A stretch of DNA of 64,000 nucleotides from Brevibacillus_H sp041920465 (lineage in GTDB: Bacteria > Bacillota > Bacilli > Brevibacillales > Brevibacillaceae): contig JBHGXW010000075.1 of the NCBI GenBank assembly GCA_041920465.1, forward strand, positions 8,045-72,044, given 5' to 3'. Positions within the stretch are counted from its first letter, which is position 1; every line of letters begins with the position of its first letter. Below are positions 1 to 8,713 of this stretch, piece after piece. The notes under the pieces were generated by a model. The model was not told the origin of the DNA. It worked only from the letters and a program-made list of their open reading frames with translations, and made no database searches. Made by a program: the position numbers and the translations under genes.

Positions 1-95
1 TTACGGTATTGGACGTCATCAAATTCATATGGGGAAAATCGCTTTTGCTCTCCCCTTAAGATTCTTTTGTAACGTTCAATGACGGATGACGGCAT
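1..95 (-). CDS. Hypothetical protein, N-terminal part only (runs off the window)
   Basis: A short reading frame starts with ATG at 95 and is still open at base 1, so only about 31 residues are visible (it begins MPSSVIERYKRIL). An AGGAGTGAT ribosome binding site sits a few bases upstream, which is the main support for calling it real. The visible part is hydrophilic and basic, with no signal peptide or membrane segment. I do not recognise it. It lies downstream of the Tad pilus genes on the same strand, about 95 bases after the last one, so it could be the last gene of that operon or the first of another unit. Confidence 0.5.
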   Translation of the reverse strand, partial: MPSSVIERYKRILRGEQKRFSPYEFDDVQYR

Positions 96-190
96 ATTCT
101 TATCACTCCTGTCCCTACAGTTTCTTATTTCATAAGCTACCATGTGAATTAGGACAAAAAAGAATATCGGCCGCTGGCTCCTTCCCCTCC

Positions 191-697
191 TTAGCCGTCA
201 TAAACACCAGACTGGGAGATGCGGTGAAACAACATTTCAACAGTTTGGCCGATCAATAGAATCTCATTCTCTACATAAAGAGCGACCCGATATATGCCTC
301 GTGTATAAAGTGAGGCTTCCTCGCCATTTTGATGATGAATCCAAACCCTGTTAACCTCCGGATGCAAGGCGGATTTATTCAGTTGGTAGAGAATTTCCGC
401 CTCCTCTCTGGAACCTCTGACAATATTGGCATTCAATCGCTCTGCTTCCTCCGAAGTGGCAATCAGTCTTTTTCTCCATCTGCCGGAAGGAGTTTGGTAT
501 TCCCATGTTCCTGCCGCCCTCGCTCCTTTGGTAATCAAATCTGCTGTCTGCTGCATCCTCATTTCCGTAACGCTTGCCTGTTCTGCCAATAACAGCAAGG
601 AAAGCAGGCCGAACATAATGAGCAAGAAAAAAAGCATGGTCAGCATTGTTGATCCACGCTCATCGACGAATACGTTATTTTTCACAAATCTCGTCAT
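191..697 (-). CDS. TadE/TadG-like pseudopilin (last Tad operon gene)
   Basis: This 168-residue protein has a single hydrophobic N-terminal segment (about residues 17-41), preceded by a short basic head with ERGS before the helix. This is the usual layout of the TadE/TadG minor pseudopilins of Flp pili. The rest is a soluble domain facing outward. No von Willebrand domain like that of long TadG proteins is present, so it is a short TadE/G-type protein. Its start overlaps the end of the preceding TadE-like gene by 4 bases, which indicates translational coupling. The role as a minor pilus subunit is inferred from fold type and operon position. Confidence 0.7.
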   Translation of the reverse strand: MTRFVKNNVFVDERGSTMLTMLFFLLIMFGLLSLLLLAEQASVTEMRMQQTADLITKGARAAGTWEYQTPSGRWRKRLIATSEEAERLNANIVRGSREEAEILYQLNKSALHPEVNRVWIHHQNGEEASLYTRGIYRVALYVENEILLIGQTVEMLFHRISQSGVYDG

Positions 698-1107
698 CTG
701 GATTGGTCCTCCGCATTCTCTATCATCATTGAATACTCCTCTTCCACCGTATACGGTTCACCCGATGCAATCAGCCAAAAGCGGACGATAGCCGTAGCTT
801 TAACATGGTTGCCTTTTTCCCACCTTCCTTGTGGTTGAATCTTCACCTCTCTGTTGTCCATACCGATTGCTTCCGCCAGCTCTTCCATTCCTCTCTCACC
901 TCCATGGTAACGAGCCAGTCCGGCATTAGGCTGAACACAAGCAATTCTCCCTGCTTCATATGCTGCGGACAAGGCCTTCTGCTTGTTATACATGATCGTA
1001 AACTGATCTGCCGCAAACAAGAACAGTAACCATACTAATGGAGAAACCAAAACGAACTCCAGCAGTTGGCTGCCATTTTCACATTTTAGGATAGCCGCCC
1101 GTTTCAT
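694..1107 (-). CDS. TadE-like pilus assembly protein
   Basis: A 137-residue protein starting MKRAAILKCENGS, with a hydrophobic helix at about residues 15-33 (LLEFVLVSPLVWLLFLF) directly after a short polar head. This is the TadE-type minor pseudopilin signature. A longer frame exists upstream, but the ATG at 1107 has a good GGGAAGGAT ribosome binding site and forms an ATGA overlap with the stop of the prepilin peptidase gene, so I use that start. It is followed by a second TadE/G-like gene. TadE-type proteins are processed by the prepilin peptidase and needed for pilus assembly; that role is inferred from the family. Confidence 0.72.
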   Translation of the reverse strand: MKRAAILKCENGSQLLEFVLVSPLVWLLFLFAADQFTIMYNKQKALSAAYEAGRIACVQPNAGLARYHGGERGMEELAEAIGMDNREVKIQPQGRWEKGNHVKATAIVRFWLIASGEPYTVEEEYSMMIENAEDQSR

Positions 1108-1592
1108 CTGAATCCTTCCCTTGCCAACAGAAAGCAGTAAGAGATACCAAGTGAGACCGCGTACGGAAGGGAATAGGCTGACCGATGAATGGATGGAAGC
1201 CACACTTGTCGATGAGTGACCCAACCAACCAGCAGGGTGTACATGTTCGTATAGAGCTTGATCCAGCGCTTGGGATAGAGGAAGATCGGCAAGATGCTGA
1301 CAATCAGGGAAATCAAAAACAACAGATAGACGTTATCTCCCCCAATCCATGCAGCAACAGCCATTAACAATTTTTGATCTCCCATCCCCATTCCACGTAC
1401 CGAGACGGGAAGAAACGTAAGTACAAAAGCGAGAGCAACTCCTTTCAAGGCCAGCCAACCTTCCCCGAGCGTCGTATGATAAAGAAAACCGGCCAGACCA
1501 AGAAATAACACCAGTTGGTTAGGAACTCTGCGAAAACGCCAATCCCAACACGCAGCTAGAAAGAGACCTCCCATGAGCAGCACCTGTGTCAT
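1104..1592 (-). CDS. tadV: TadV/CpaA-type prepilin peptidase
   Basis: A 162-residue, very hydrophobic protein of the A24 aspartic peptidase family. Both catalytic aspartates are visible: D17 in WDWRFRRVPN and D72 in GMGMGDQKLL, which matches the GxGxxD pattern of type IV prepilin peptidases. The length fits the short CpaA/TadV form, which lacks the N-methylase domain of PilD. It sits right after the Flp pilin gene (4-base ATGA overlap), so its natural substrate is almost certainly that pilin and the two TadE/G-like proteins. It acts in the cytoplasmic membrane. Confidence 0.88.
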   Translation of the reverse strand: MTQVLLMGGLFLAACWDWRFRRVPNQLVLFLGLAGFLYHTTLGEGWLALKGVALAFVLTFLPVSVRGMGMGDQKLLMAVAAWIGGDNVYLLFLISLIVSILPIFLYPKRWIKLYTNMYTLLVGWVTHRQVWLPSIHRSAYSLPYAVSLGISYCFLLAREGFR

Positions 1593-1765
1593 TTGCTGAT
1601 AGATTCTTTTAATTCCTTCAGCTTCTCGTCTTCCGCCGTTCCCAGTTCACCTAATGTCGGGATGACCAGGATGAGAATGACCGCTACGATAATCACCATC
1701 TCCACAATGGTTACGGCCTCTTCTTCCCGCATAAAGCGGGTGAGATAAGAGCGAATTGCCTGCAT
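1589..1765 (-). CDS. flp: Flp-type type IVb pilin (major pilus subunit)
   Basis: A 58-residue protein: a basic head, then EEEAVTIVEMVIIVAVILILVIP, then a short charged tail. A short leader followed by a glutamate-containing hydrophobic helix and very little else is the Flp pilin layout. Processing by the neighbouring prepilin peptidase probably occurs just before the hydrophobic helix, although the usual glycine before the cut is replaced here (EEEA), so the exact site is unclear. Two ATG codons are possible at 1771 and 1765. The GGAGGT ribosome binding site touches the first, so the second is preferred. As the only Flp-like gene in the cluster it is the likely main pilin. Confidence 0.8.
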   Translation of the reverse strand: MQAIRSYLTRFMREEEAVTIVEMVIIVAVILILVIPTLGELGTAEDEKLKELKESISK

Positions 1766-1844
1766 AAACATACCTCCCTCAAATAATTGGTAGCCACTTC
1801 CTTATCTTGAATTTCGCAAAAGACAAGGCTCTCTGCAAAAAAAT

Positions 1845-2756
1845 TTACAGGTGTTGCTTGATGCCCATAAATGACGGGCCCATCACCAGAAACAACAAGG
1901 GAACCCCCATAAAAACGATAACCAGCGGGATCAAGCGTACACTTAAGCGGTTCATGTGTTCTGTCGCCTCGTCCTCTTGTTGCTTGATTTGCTCTTCAAT
2001 ATGCATGGAGAGCATGCCGGCTACACTGGTTCCTTTTGTCAAGGACTGGTTAATGTAGGAGACGATTGTCGTAAACTCGTCTACATCCCAGCGAAACGCC
2101 AGCTCTTCCAGGGCGATTCGCCAGTTCCCGCTGCTTTTTTCTGCTGTCTCAAGCAGCATCAACTCCTGTCCGAGCCTGCCCGCAAATCTTCTGGCTGCCG
2201 CCCGAATGGCAGAATGAATCGGCATTCCCGCTTCAATCAACGCAAGCACAACGTTAAAAAAAAGCGGCGTTTGAAACTTGATTTCGGTCTTGGCCTGTTT
2301 GTCCGCAAGTTCTACCAGTTGATTAGGGAAAAGAAAGAGCAGAACAGAAACGGCCAGAAGAAGCAGTCGTCCGTACCCGGCATGACCTTCCTGAACGATC
2401 CCTGCAAAAACATAGCTGCCGGATAAAACGAGACAAACTCCTCCCAGCAATTTGGCGAGGAGAAGCTCGTAAAGGCTGATATTCCAATGCAGGCGAGACA
2501 AGCTTAATGCCAGTTTCTGTTGATCCAGCCCTACGTACAGAGCTATTTTCGTAACTCTTTCTTGATTGGTCAGCAAATATCTGCTTGTGAAACCTCTTCC
2601 TGGTTTACTTCCCGATTGAAAAGCCGAACGTAATTGATTCTTCTGTTCAATGTGAATTCTTGAGAACAGATCTGATTTCTGCGAACCGACTATCAGGAAG
2701 CAGGAAGGAAGCAAAAAGAAAAATATCCCCAATGCAAAGAGCAGACTAATCATCAT
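1845..2756 (-). CDS. tadC: TadC, type II secretion F-domain platform protein
   Basis: A 303-residue membrane protein with a GspF/TadC-type domain. A hydrophobic N-terminal segment (about 1-25) and two in the middle (around 105-150) precede a cytoplasmic helical domain (FFNVVLALIEAGMPIHSAIRAAARR, the F-domain hallmark), and a C-terminal membrane helix ends the protein. It forms the inner-membrane platform of the pilus machine together with TadB. Its start overlaps the end of tadB by 4 bases. A gap of about 80 bases separates it from the pilin gene, which has its own strong ribosome binding site, a common way to make more pilin than machinery. Confidence 0.85.
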   Translation of the reverse strand: MMISLLFALGIFFFLLPSCFLIVGSQKSDLFSRIHIEQKNQLRSAFQSGSKPGRGFTSRYLLTNQERVTKIALYVGLDQQKLALSLSRLHWNISLYELLLAKLLGGVCLVLSGSYVFAGIVQEGHAGYGRLLLLAVSVLLFLFPNQLVELADKQAKTEIKFQTPLFFNVVLALIEAGMPIHSAIRAAARRFAGRLGQELMLLETAEKSSGNWRIALEELAFRWDVDEFTTIVSYINQSLTKGTSVAGMLSMHIEEQIKQQEDEATEHMNRLSVRLIPLVIVFMGVPLLFLVMGPSFMGIKQHL

Positions 2757-3667
2757 TTCGATTGGGCCTCCCGTTTGCTTAATGGATAAAGGGCAATATA
2801 ACGGATAATCTCTCCCCCGATCAAAATGGCAAGAAACGCTCCGAGCAAAAGCACCCTTCCTTGCAGCGTTTGGGTCAAGGGTTCAAAGTGGCGGGGATTG
2901 TTTGCGTATAGAGCCATGACAAAAATAAATGGCATAATCGTTAAGAGATTCACTTGCGAGAGGATCTGAGAGAGAGCCGCTCTTTGTCTTCTTTGCATCT
3001 GTCTGCGGCGCAAAATGGCGGTTGCCGCCGCGTCCAGCGTCTTGGCCATATCGCCCCCTAATTCCCGCTGCACCAGTAAAATAGTCGTCAAATAAGAAAT
3101 GTCCGAAGAGCTTGTCCTCTCCTGCATTTCCCGCAGTGCCATCTCCAGCGGTACTTGTCCCCGCAGTAATTTGACAAGACGCTGATATTCATTCCTGACG
3201 ATGAGAGGTACAAACATGCTGTCTGCCACCGTTTGGAAGGCATGCAGATAAGAGGGATTGGTACGGAGCGAAGCGGCCATTACACGTAATGCCCGCACAT
3301 TTCCTTCTTCAAACTGCTCCTTCCGTTTGGTCTTGACCAGCATGATGATTCGTTCACTGGCTAATATCCCCATCGCAAAGAAAGGGAGTGATAACATCCA
3401 TGAATCAAGGATGGCATGGCATAACAGAATGGCCAAACCTCCTGCGCCACAAGTTATGGCTGCATACTGACGGACTCCAATTCCTGTTTGCTCCGGTTGT
3501 AATCTTTGTTCCAGGATCGTAAACACGGTTTTTCTTTTTTCTTTAAGACGGCTCAAACCGTTCTCTTCCGGTTCTTCCTGTTGGGTCCAACGCAATTTCG
3601 GCAGGGGAATCAGAGAAACAGCGGTTAATAATCCGACAGTCATTGACCATACAATGGTTGCGTTCAA
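2753..3667 (-). CDS. tadB: TadB, type II secretion F-domain platform protein
   Basis: A 304-residue membrane protein paralogous to TadC: an N-terminal helix, a paired membrane region at about 68-110, a cytoplasmic F-domain (RVMAASLRTNPSYLHAFQTVAD and ELGGDMAKTLDAAATAILRR), and two C-terminal helices. The start is a TTG at 3667 with GGGAGTGATTGA upstream. It overlaps tadC by 4 bases and lies 14 bases after tadA. TadB and TadC together anchor the TadA ATPase at the membrane. Confidence 0.85.
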   Translation of the reverse strand: MNATIVWSMTVGLLTAVSLIPLPKLRWTQQEEPEENGLSRLKEKRKTVFTILEQRLQPEQTGIGVRQYAAITCGAGGLAILLCHAILDSWMLSLPFFAMGILASERIIMLVKTKRKEQFEEGNVRALRVMAASLRTNPSYLHAFQTVADSMFVPLIVRNEYQRLVKLLRGQVPLEMALREMQERTSSSDISYLTTILLVQRELGGDMAKTLDAAATAILRRRQMQRRQRAALSQILSQVNLLTIMPFIFVMALYANNPRHFEPLTQTLQGRVLLLGAFLAILIGGEIIRYIALYPLSKREAQSK

Positions 3668-3681
3668 TCAATCACTCCCTT

Positions 3682-5169
3682 TTACATAAGGATAGGCGTT
3701 GTAAAAAAGACCTGATCAATTTGTTCATCAGTAAGTCCTTTGGCGCGCCATTTGCGGATCAATCGCTCCGGTTTGTAACCGGTCCATCGAAACTGCCCTA
3801 CAATCCTGCCATTTTCCACTCCGATCGGTTCGTATACATAAATATCTTGCAGATAAACCCGATTCGGTGCCACCTGCTTCACGTTGCACGTCCGCCTGAT
3901 TAGCTCCTCATGGGATTCCCCTGTTCCTACTACTTCGGTAATCGCTACTACTTTCCGGCTGCCATCCTCCTCGAACCGTTTGAGCTGGACGATCAGATCG
4001 AGAGCGGAACCAATCATCAAATTCCGCTCCAGCGAATGATACGATTCATCTGCTTTGCCAAACAGAATCGGCAGAGTGGAATCAATCAGGGCTCTTGGCG
4101 AATTGGCGTGCGCCGTACTCCAGGAACCGGGGTGATCGGTGTTCATCGCCCACAAGATATCAATGATCTCTCCGCCCCGCGTCTCTCCAACAATGATGAT
4201 GTCCGGCCTTTTCCGAAGCGACAGCCTGACACAATCCCGTATGGAAAATCCGCCTTTTCCTTCGTGGTTCATCGGCTTCGCCAAAAAGCGTCTGACAAAC
4301 GGATGGGCAAGCTTAAGCTCCAAAACATCCTCAATCGTAATGACACTTAAATAGTCGGGTATATACTGAGACAGGAGATTGAGAAAATGGGTTTTGCCTG
4401 ATCCGGTTCCGCCGCTGACCAAACCTGATGCACGGCTTAAGCCAATTGACCGCTTCAGAAATTCCAGCATGGGATCACAAATCGAACCAAACCTAAGAAA
4501 ATCTCTCTCTGTCAAAAGCGAGCGGTGCTTCCGAATCGTCAGGGTATGCCCGTCCGGTGTAATAATCCGGTGGGTTGCGGCAATCCGCGATCCGTCAGGC
4601 AGTTGGGTGTTCAGCTCCGCTTTCGTCTCGTTAAACTCCCGGCCCATGGTGGCGGCAATCTGTTCAATCGTATGCAATAGCTGTTCTTCACTCTGGAACA
4701 AAGGGTACGGCAAGCGTTCGAGACGTCCTGTGCTTTTGCGCTCAATCACCACAAAATCATATCGATGGAGAAGAATCTCGGTAATGTCATCATCCTCAAG
4801 CAGATGATCAAGCGGTCCCCATCCCGTCAATTCATGGAGCAAGCGATTGGTTTCCGTTTCTGATTGCACCGTGGTGAGCGGCGCACTCGCCTCCAAGAGC
4901 AAACGAATGTCTCGTTTCAACTCTTCCAGATATTCCGGCTTTTCCTTGTCTTCCCATAGTCTGCGTCCATGTTTTTCGACGATTTTCAGTTTGAGCTGGG
5001 TGGATTGTTCGTCGGTTAAATAACTCGCCTGTGTAACACTGTCCGGCGAGCTGATCATCCGGTCAAGCGAGTGGTGCTGTGTCCGGTTGCCGGATCGGCT
5101 GGACTGGCGCAATTCAAGGGGTGTATTCGATTCTTGTAATCCTAACAGGGTTCTCCGGTTAAAATTCAT
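3682..5169 (-). CDS. tadA: TadA/CpaF pilus assembly ATPase
   Basis: A 495-residue member of the type II/IV secretion ATPase superfamily (VirB11/CpaF branch). The N-terminal ~100 residues are variable. The core carries a Walker A motif (GGTGSGKTHFLN, about 260), an Asp box (TIEDVLELKL), a Walker B region (RPDIIIVGETRGGE) and a His box with HANSPRALIDS. It hydrolyses ATP in the cytoplasm to drive pilin insertion. The start overlaps the end of cpaE by 4 bases. All motifs appear intact, so the enzyme should be functional. Confidence 0.92.
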   Translation of the reverse strand: MNFNRRTLLGLQESNTPLELRQSSRSGNRTQHHSLDRMISSPDSVTQASYLTDEQSTQLKLKIVEKHGRRLWEDKEKPEYLEELKRDIRLLLEASAPLTTVQSETETNRLLHELTGWGPLDHLLEDDDITEILLHRYDFVVIERKSTGRLERLPYPLFQSEEQLLHTIEQIAATMGREFNETKAELNTQLPDGSRIAATHRIITPDGHTLTIRKHRSLLTERDFLRFGSICDPMLEFLKRSIGLSRASGLVSGGTGSGKTHFLNLLSQYIPDYLSVITIEDVLELKLAHPFVRRFLAKPMNHEGKGGFSIRDCVRLSLRKRPDIIIVGETRGGEIIDILWAMNTDHPGSWSTAHANSPRALIDSTLPILFGKADESYHSLERNLMIGSALDLIVQLKRFEEDGSRKVVAITEVVGTGESHEELIRRTCNVKQVAPNRVYLQDIYVYEPIGVENGRIVGQFRWTGYKPERLIRKWRAKGLTDEQIDQVFFTTPILM

Positions 5170-6611
5170 CGGGTTCCACCTCTCTTAAGCGAACCAAACC
5201 ATCTGGAGATTAACGAACGTTCTCGAGTTTTCGCAGGTTGTGCGTGCTGATCCTTTTCCTTGCCTTCGAAGAGCAGGGTCTTCCCAAGCGATAACAGCGC
5301 ATCTTTGGCAGGCGAGCGTCCGACCGACAAGACGATGGACTTCCCGGCATTGATCGAACGTTTCACTTCCTCGTCATCAGGAATGGTAAACAGCGTTTTA
5401 CTCGGGTGAAGCTGAAAATACGCCCGGATTTCCTCCAGTGTGTACATCTCTTTTCTTTGCAGCCGATTGATGCAGATCTGAATTCGTTCTTCGGGATAAT
5501 TGGCTTCCCGCAAAAGCTTTAACATCCGGTGAATATTTTCGATGGCATCCACGACAGGGTTTCCTACCATGATTACTTTTTCGGCAAAAAACAGGGCTTG
5601 GATCGTGGCATCCGTTGTATCGGGGGCCGTATCCAGAAGGATCACATCATAGTCGCTTTGCTTGAGCGTTTCTAAAATTACATACAGATGATAATCTTTA
5701 ATCTCAAAACTATTGCGAATATCCCGGGGGGAGGTAAGAATATGCAATCCGGATTCCTCGTGTACGACTGCATACTTCCCCACTTCCTGCGGTGACAGGT
5801 TTATCCGCAGGCTGTATTCCTGCCATTCTTCATGACTGAGCGATTCAATTGGCCGTCCGTCATACGCGGCAAATCTTTGAATCTGTTCGTTAATCTGCTG
5901 GACCCATGTATATAGATTGGGGGTTCGCGGCAGGTTCAGGGTAGTGGCAAACGTCCCCAAATCGAGATTAAAATCGACCGCCAACACCTTATACGGTCTG
6001 CCCTCGATCTGCTGCTGAGAAAAATAGATTGCCAACTCGCGGGACAAAAAAGTTTTGCCTACTCCCCCTTTTGGCCCGTAAACCGTAATCATTTTCTTCT
6101 TTTTAGGCTGTGCGGGCGGGTAGGAACCAAAATCATTTTGCCTTGGCACAGCGGACAATGGCTGTATCGGTTGAATTGCTTGTATTGGCTGGATCTGGAT
6201 TAACTGATTGGAAAAAGCACCATGGCTTGGGCGATGAATCAGGGAACCGGCAAGAAACTCAAGCTGATTTGCTTCAATCGGCTTGGCGATTACCCAAACC
6301 CCTAGGCTGCGCAAAAACGGCTCCGCCATAAGCTCCCGCGGCATGCAGGCGGCAATGCAGACAATCTCCGGAAAATACAGCCGTACCTGTTGGCAAATAA
6401 CCGCCGCCTCCGCTCCAGGTAACCCCTCTCCCCCCACGATGACCATATCGGGCTTGGCACTCTTGATAACAGATAAAATCTCGTCTGCCTGGGTCACTTC
6501 CTGGCATACGGTAAGAACAGGGCTTGCCGCCAGCCTGCCAGCCAGTTCCCGATTGGAGGTCGAGTCTGCGTCAATTAGCAATAATCGCTTGCGTTGATCC
6601 CCTATGTTCAT
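5166..6611 (-). CDS. cpaE: CpaE/TadZ-type localisation ATPase with degenerate receiver domain
   Basis: A 481-residue protein with two domains. Residues 1-125 look like a response-regulator receiver (LLLIDADSTS start), but where the phospho-accepting aspartate should be the sequence reads PDMVIVGGEGLPG, so phosphorylation is unlikely. Residues 175-440 are a ParA/MinD-like ATPase with a deviant Walker A (GPKGGVGKTFLSRE) and DVILLDTAPDTTDATIQ. CpaE/TadZ proteins place the Tad machine at a cell site. A glutamine/isoleucine/proline-rich linker (QLIQIQPIQAIQPIQP) joins the domains. It overlaps both cpaB and tadA by 4 bases. Confidence 0.85.
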   Translation of the reverse strand: MNIGDQRKRLLLIDADSTSNRELAGRLAASPVLTVCQEVTQADEILSVIKSAKPDMVIVGGEGLPGAEAAVICQQVRLYFPEIVCIAACMPRELMAEPFLRSLGVWVIAKPIEANQLEFLAGSLIHRPSHGAFSNQLIQIQPIQAIQPIQPLSAVPRQNDFGSYPPAQPKKKKMITVYGPKGGVGKTFLSRELAIYFSQQQIEGRPYKVLAVDFNLDLGTFATTLNLPRTPNLYTWVQQINEQIQRFAAYDGRPIESLSHEEWQEYSLRINLSPQEVGKYAVVHEESGLHILTSPRDIRNSFEIKDYHLYVILETLKQSDYDVILLDTAPDTTDATIQALFFAEKVIMVGNPVVDAIENIHRMLKLLREANYPEERIQICINRLQRKEMYTLEEIRAYFQLHPSKTLFTIPDDEEVKRSINAGKSIVLSVGRSPAKDALLSLGKTLLFEGKEKDQHAQPAKTRERSLISRWFGSLKRGGTR

Positions 6612-7348
6612 TCTTCCACCTCTTGTGTACTCCAGCGTTTTTTGGTTTTCATCAAGGCATTGGCGAATGTCAGGTCACCAATGCCATGGGGCTTTGACTC
6701 CATGGAGGAAGCTTTGCCTAAGTGAATCTTGCCGTAGTGGATGGCGTGGGTTAAGAGGACAGCTTCTTCCAATCTGAGCGCAATGGTGACACCGCTCAAT
6801 TTCGGGTTCTCTCCCTCCATCTCACGCTGCAAGGAAATAACCGGCATGGATCGGAGCAATAGTCCTGTATGTGCCCCTTGTTCATCTTCAAACGAAGCGT
6901 AAACATGCACTTTATCTCCAACCGTCAAATGCGGAGTGACTCCGACAATGTTGTCAACGGCGATACTCATGCCGGTTGTCGAATCGGGCAGTTGGGCATC
7001 CATGTTTTCCTCGTCGTCTTGTTTGACATCACTGGTTAACAGCGGTACTCCTCCTGTCAACCGACGGATAACCGGAATTCCCGCAATTTCTCCTCTTTGC
7101 GACCAGGCAATCAGCCCTTCAATCGGCGGCTGATTGGCGTCGCTGATGCTGAAACCGCCTGTGATGATAGTGGATGGTTCGATCATCTCCTCCGACAGCT
7201 TGCTGCCCCCTTCTACCGTAATCCCCTCCTTTAGCTTGATATAGGTGAAGGTTGACGGCTTTACGATCTGGTAGGAACCGAAGGCAACGGTTCCCGCCAA
7301 CAACAGGATGGCCATGAACCGCACCGGATGGATGGCTGGTAGCTTCAT
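6608..7348 (-). CDS. cpaB: CpaB/RcpC-like Tad pilus protein with SAF domain
   Basis: A protein of about 246 residues with one N-terminal membrane helix (MAILLLAGTVAFGSYQI) and an extracytoplasmic region containing a SAF-type domain (residues ~45-120) followed by an RcpC/CpaB domain. It is the first gene of the Tad operon. A frame with an ATG at 7393 exists, but the ATG at 7348 has a CGGAGAG ribosome binding site 7 bases upstream and gives the normal short cytoplasmic head. In Gram-negative bacteria CpaB works with an outer-membrane secretin. In this Gram-positive setting it probably acts around the cell wall; that is inference. Confidence 0.78.
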   Translation of the reverse strand: MKLPAIHPVRFMAILLLAGTVAFGSYQIVKPSTFTYIKLKEGITVEGGSKLSEEMIEPSTIITGGFSISDANQPPIEGLIAWSQRGEIAGIPVIRRLTGGVPLLTSDVKQDDEENMDAQLPDSTTGMSIAVDNIVGVTPHLTVGDKVHVYASFEDEQGAHTGLLLRSMPVISLQREMEGENPKLSGVTIALRLEEAVLLTHAIHYGKIHLGKASSMESKPHGIGDLTFANALMKTKKRWSTQEVEE

Positions 7349-7411
7349 AGCATCGCTCTCCGTTTCTCTAGGTACATCTGCTGGTTCTACCATATCGGTA
7401 ACGGTTGGGAC

Positions 7412-7440
7412 AAAAAAAGCAGCGTCATATCAACGCTGCC
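7412..7440 (-). terminator. Intrinsic terminator in the leader of the Tad operon
   Basis: On the minus strand a GCAGCGT stem (7-base loop) pairs with ACGCTGC and is followed by seven T. It lies 60-90 bases before the cpaB start, with no minus-strand gene upstream that would need a terminator. It may therefore be a leader attenuator for the pilus operon, or it may protect the operon from stray transcription. Confidence 0.65.
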
Positions 7441-7466
7441 TAACCTAATTGCCAATATAAAAATAA

Positions 7467-7504
7467 AGTTAAATTATTTGTAACATTTCCCAGAGTTAAA
7501 TTAT
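7467..7504. repeat. Two direct copies of an 11-base sequence upstream of the Tad operon
   Basis: The 11-mer AGTTAAATTAT occurs at 7467-7477 and again at 7494-7504, 27 bases apart start to start. The spot lies between the divergent Tad operon and the broken secreted-protein gene. It could be a regulator binding pair or chance in AT-rich DNA. Confidence 0.35.
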
Positions 7505-7612
7505 GGTAATATCATCTTGATTGTAATTATTTTCCGTAAGTGATAGTTAATGTAAATAAAAAGTAATATTTCATGTAATTCAGAAATTCAATTTGAAGAA
7601 AGGATGATCTAA

Positions 7613-8648
7613 ATGAGAAAAAGATTCGGAAATTGATTTTTATGCTCAGCTGTTTTATTTGCTGCACTTTTTTCTACTGTACAAATTCATCCAGAGACTA
7701 CATATGCAAAAAACTAAACAAATGAAGGAAATCAATAATGGACAACAAACATACGTGGAATCGGAAACATATAGTAAGCAAAATAACCCTGAAAAACTAA
7801 AAGAAATAGTTGTTCCAGACAAAATTAAAAAGCAATTAGTGGAACCCGATGCGGAATTAACTTCTTATACAAAAAGCAAAACCTTTGCAATAGTTGATGA
7901 AGAAGGTAATACATCAATTATTACGAAAGATCAAGCAAAAGAAATGAAAGAAAAGTTCAATGTGAACTCATTGACCGAATTAGTAGACAATGAAAAAGCT
8001 AAAGAAAAATTAAAGAAAGCTAAGACTAATAAGCAAAGTAAAGGAAAAATTAAACCACGTGCTCAGTATGACTCTGACAGTGTTTACGTTTGGGACATTA
8101 CAGGTGAACTATACACCTATACCCTTTCTGCCTATAATGGCTATAATTCTCGAGCGCAATTTTTAGCTGAATATACAGGTGTTACTTTACTCCCAAATGG
8201 GTCTGATGATAAGAATGACTTCATATCATCAGGGTGGGGATCCGATACCTCTATGTTCATTGAGTCTCTTCAAGCATGGACTTATCATACCTTCTACGGA
8301 GGCTCTACTGGTAATTAATCTATTAGAACTGATATACCAAATAATAGACAAATTTACACCGCTAACCAAATTTCTCTATTTTATAAAGACATATTAAAGG
8401 ACTCAAATGGTAATTCTTATGTCGCAACAGATGCTTTTCTTAATCTAGTTGTTAGAAAACAAACAAAGTCAAATCAGGAAGGCTGGGTAAATACCGAACT
8501 AGGTCATACCTATACGTACACAACAATCACTCCGGAAATTTCCATTTCTTATACAACTCCATATGATGTTACTATTGGGTACACTGCAGGTTTCTCAGAA
8601 ACTACAGAGGTTAAAACTGTACCAAATAGCGCTCAATTTCTATTCTAA
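7613..8648 (+). pseudogene. Broken gene for a secreted protein of unknown function (three lesions)
   Basis: An ATG at 7613 with an AAGGATGAT ribosome binding site opens a signal peptide (MRKRFGN, stop, FLCSAVLFAALFS ... TTYA). Three faults follow. There is an in-frame TGA at 7634-7636. A frame change at an A6 run near 7708-7713 puts the rest in another frame. An in-frame TAA at 8316-8318 is followed by a further ~110 residues of sensible coding sequence ending at 8648. The middle part (about 7720-8315) is a long intact frame, rich in lysine and glutamate, then tyrosine and glycine (SVYVWDITGELYTYTLSAYNGY). I do not recognise the family. The DNA is much richer in AT than the flanking operons. 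Confidence 0.75.
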
Positions 8649-8713
8649 TGTGTTTTAGCAGCTCTATTTTCGAATGGAGCTGCTTCATTTCTATTCTAAT
8701 AGGAGATTTTAAA

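Noticed and set aside
6274..6507. Alternative frames inside cpaE
   Set aside because: Fully inside a well supported gene with conserved motifs, no ribosome site of their own.
7441..7612. Possible riboswitch (c-di-GMP or other) before the Tad operon
   Set aside because: No conserved riboswitch core could be found by eye; only the terminator and an 11-base direct repeat are seen.
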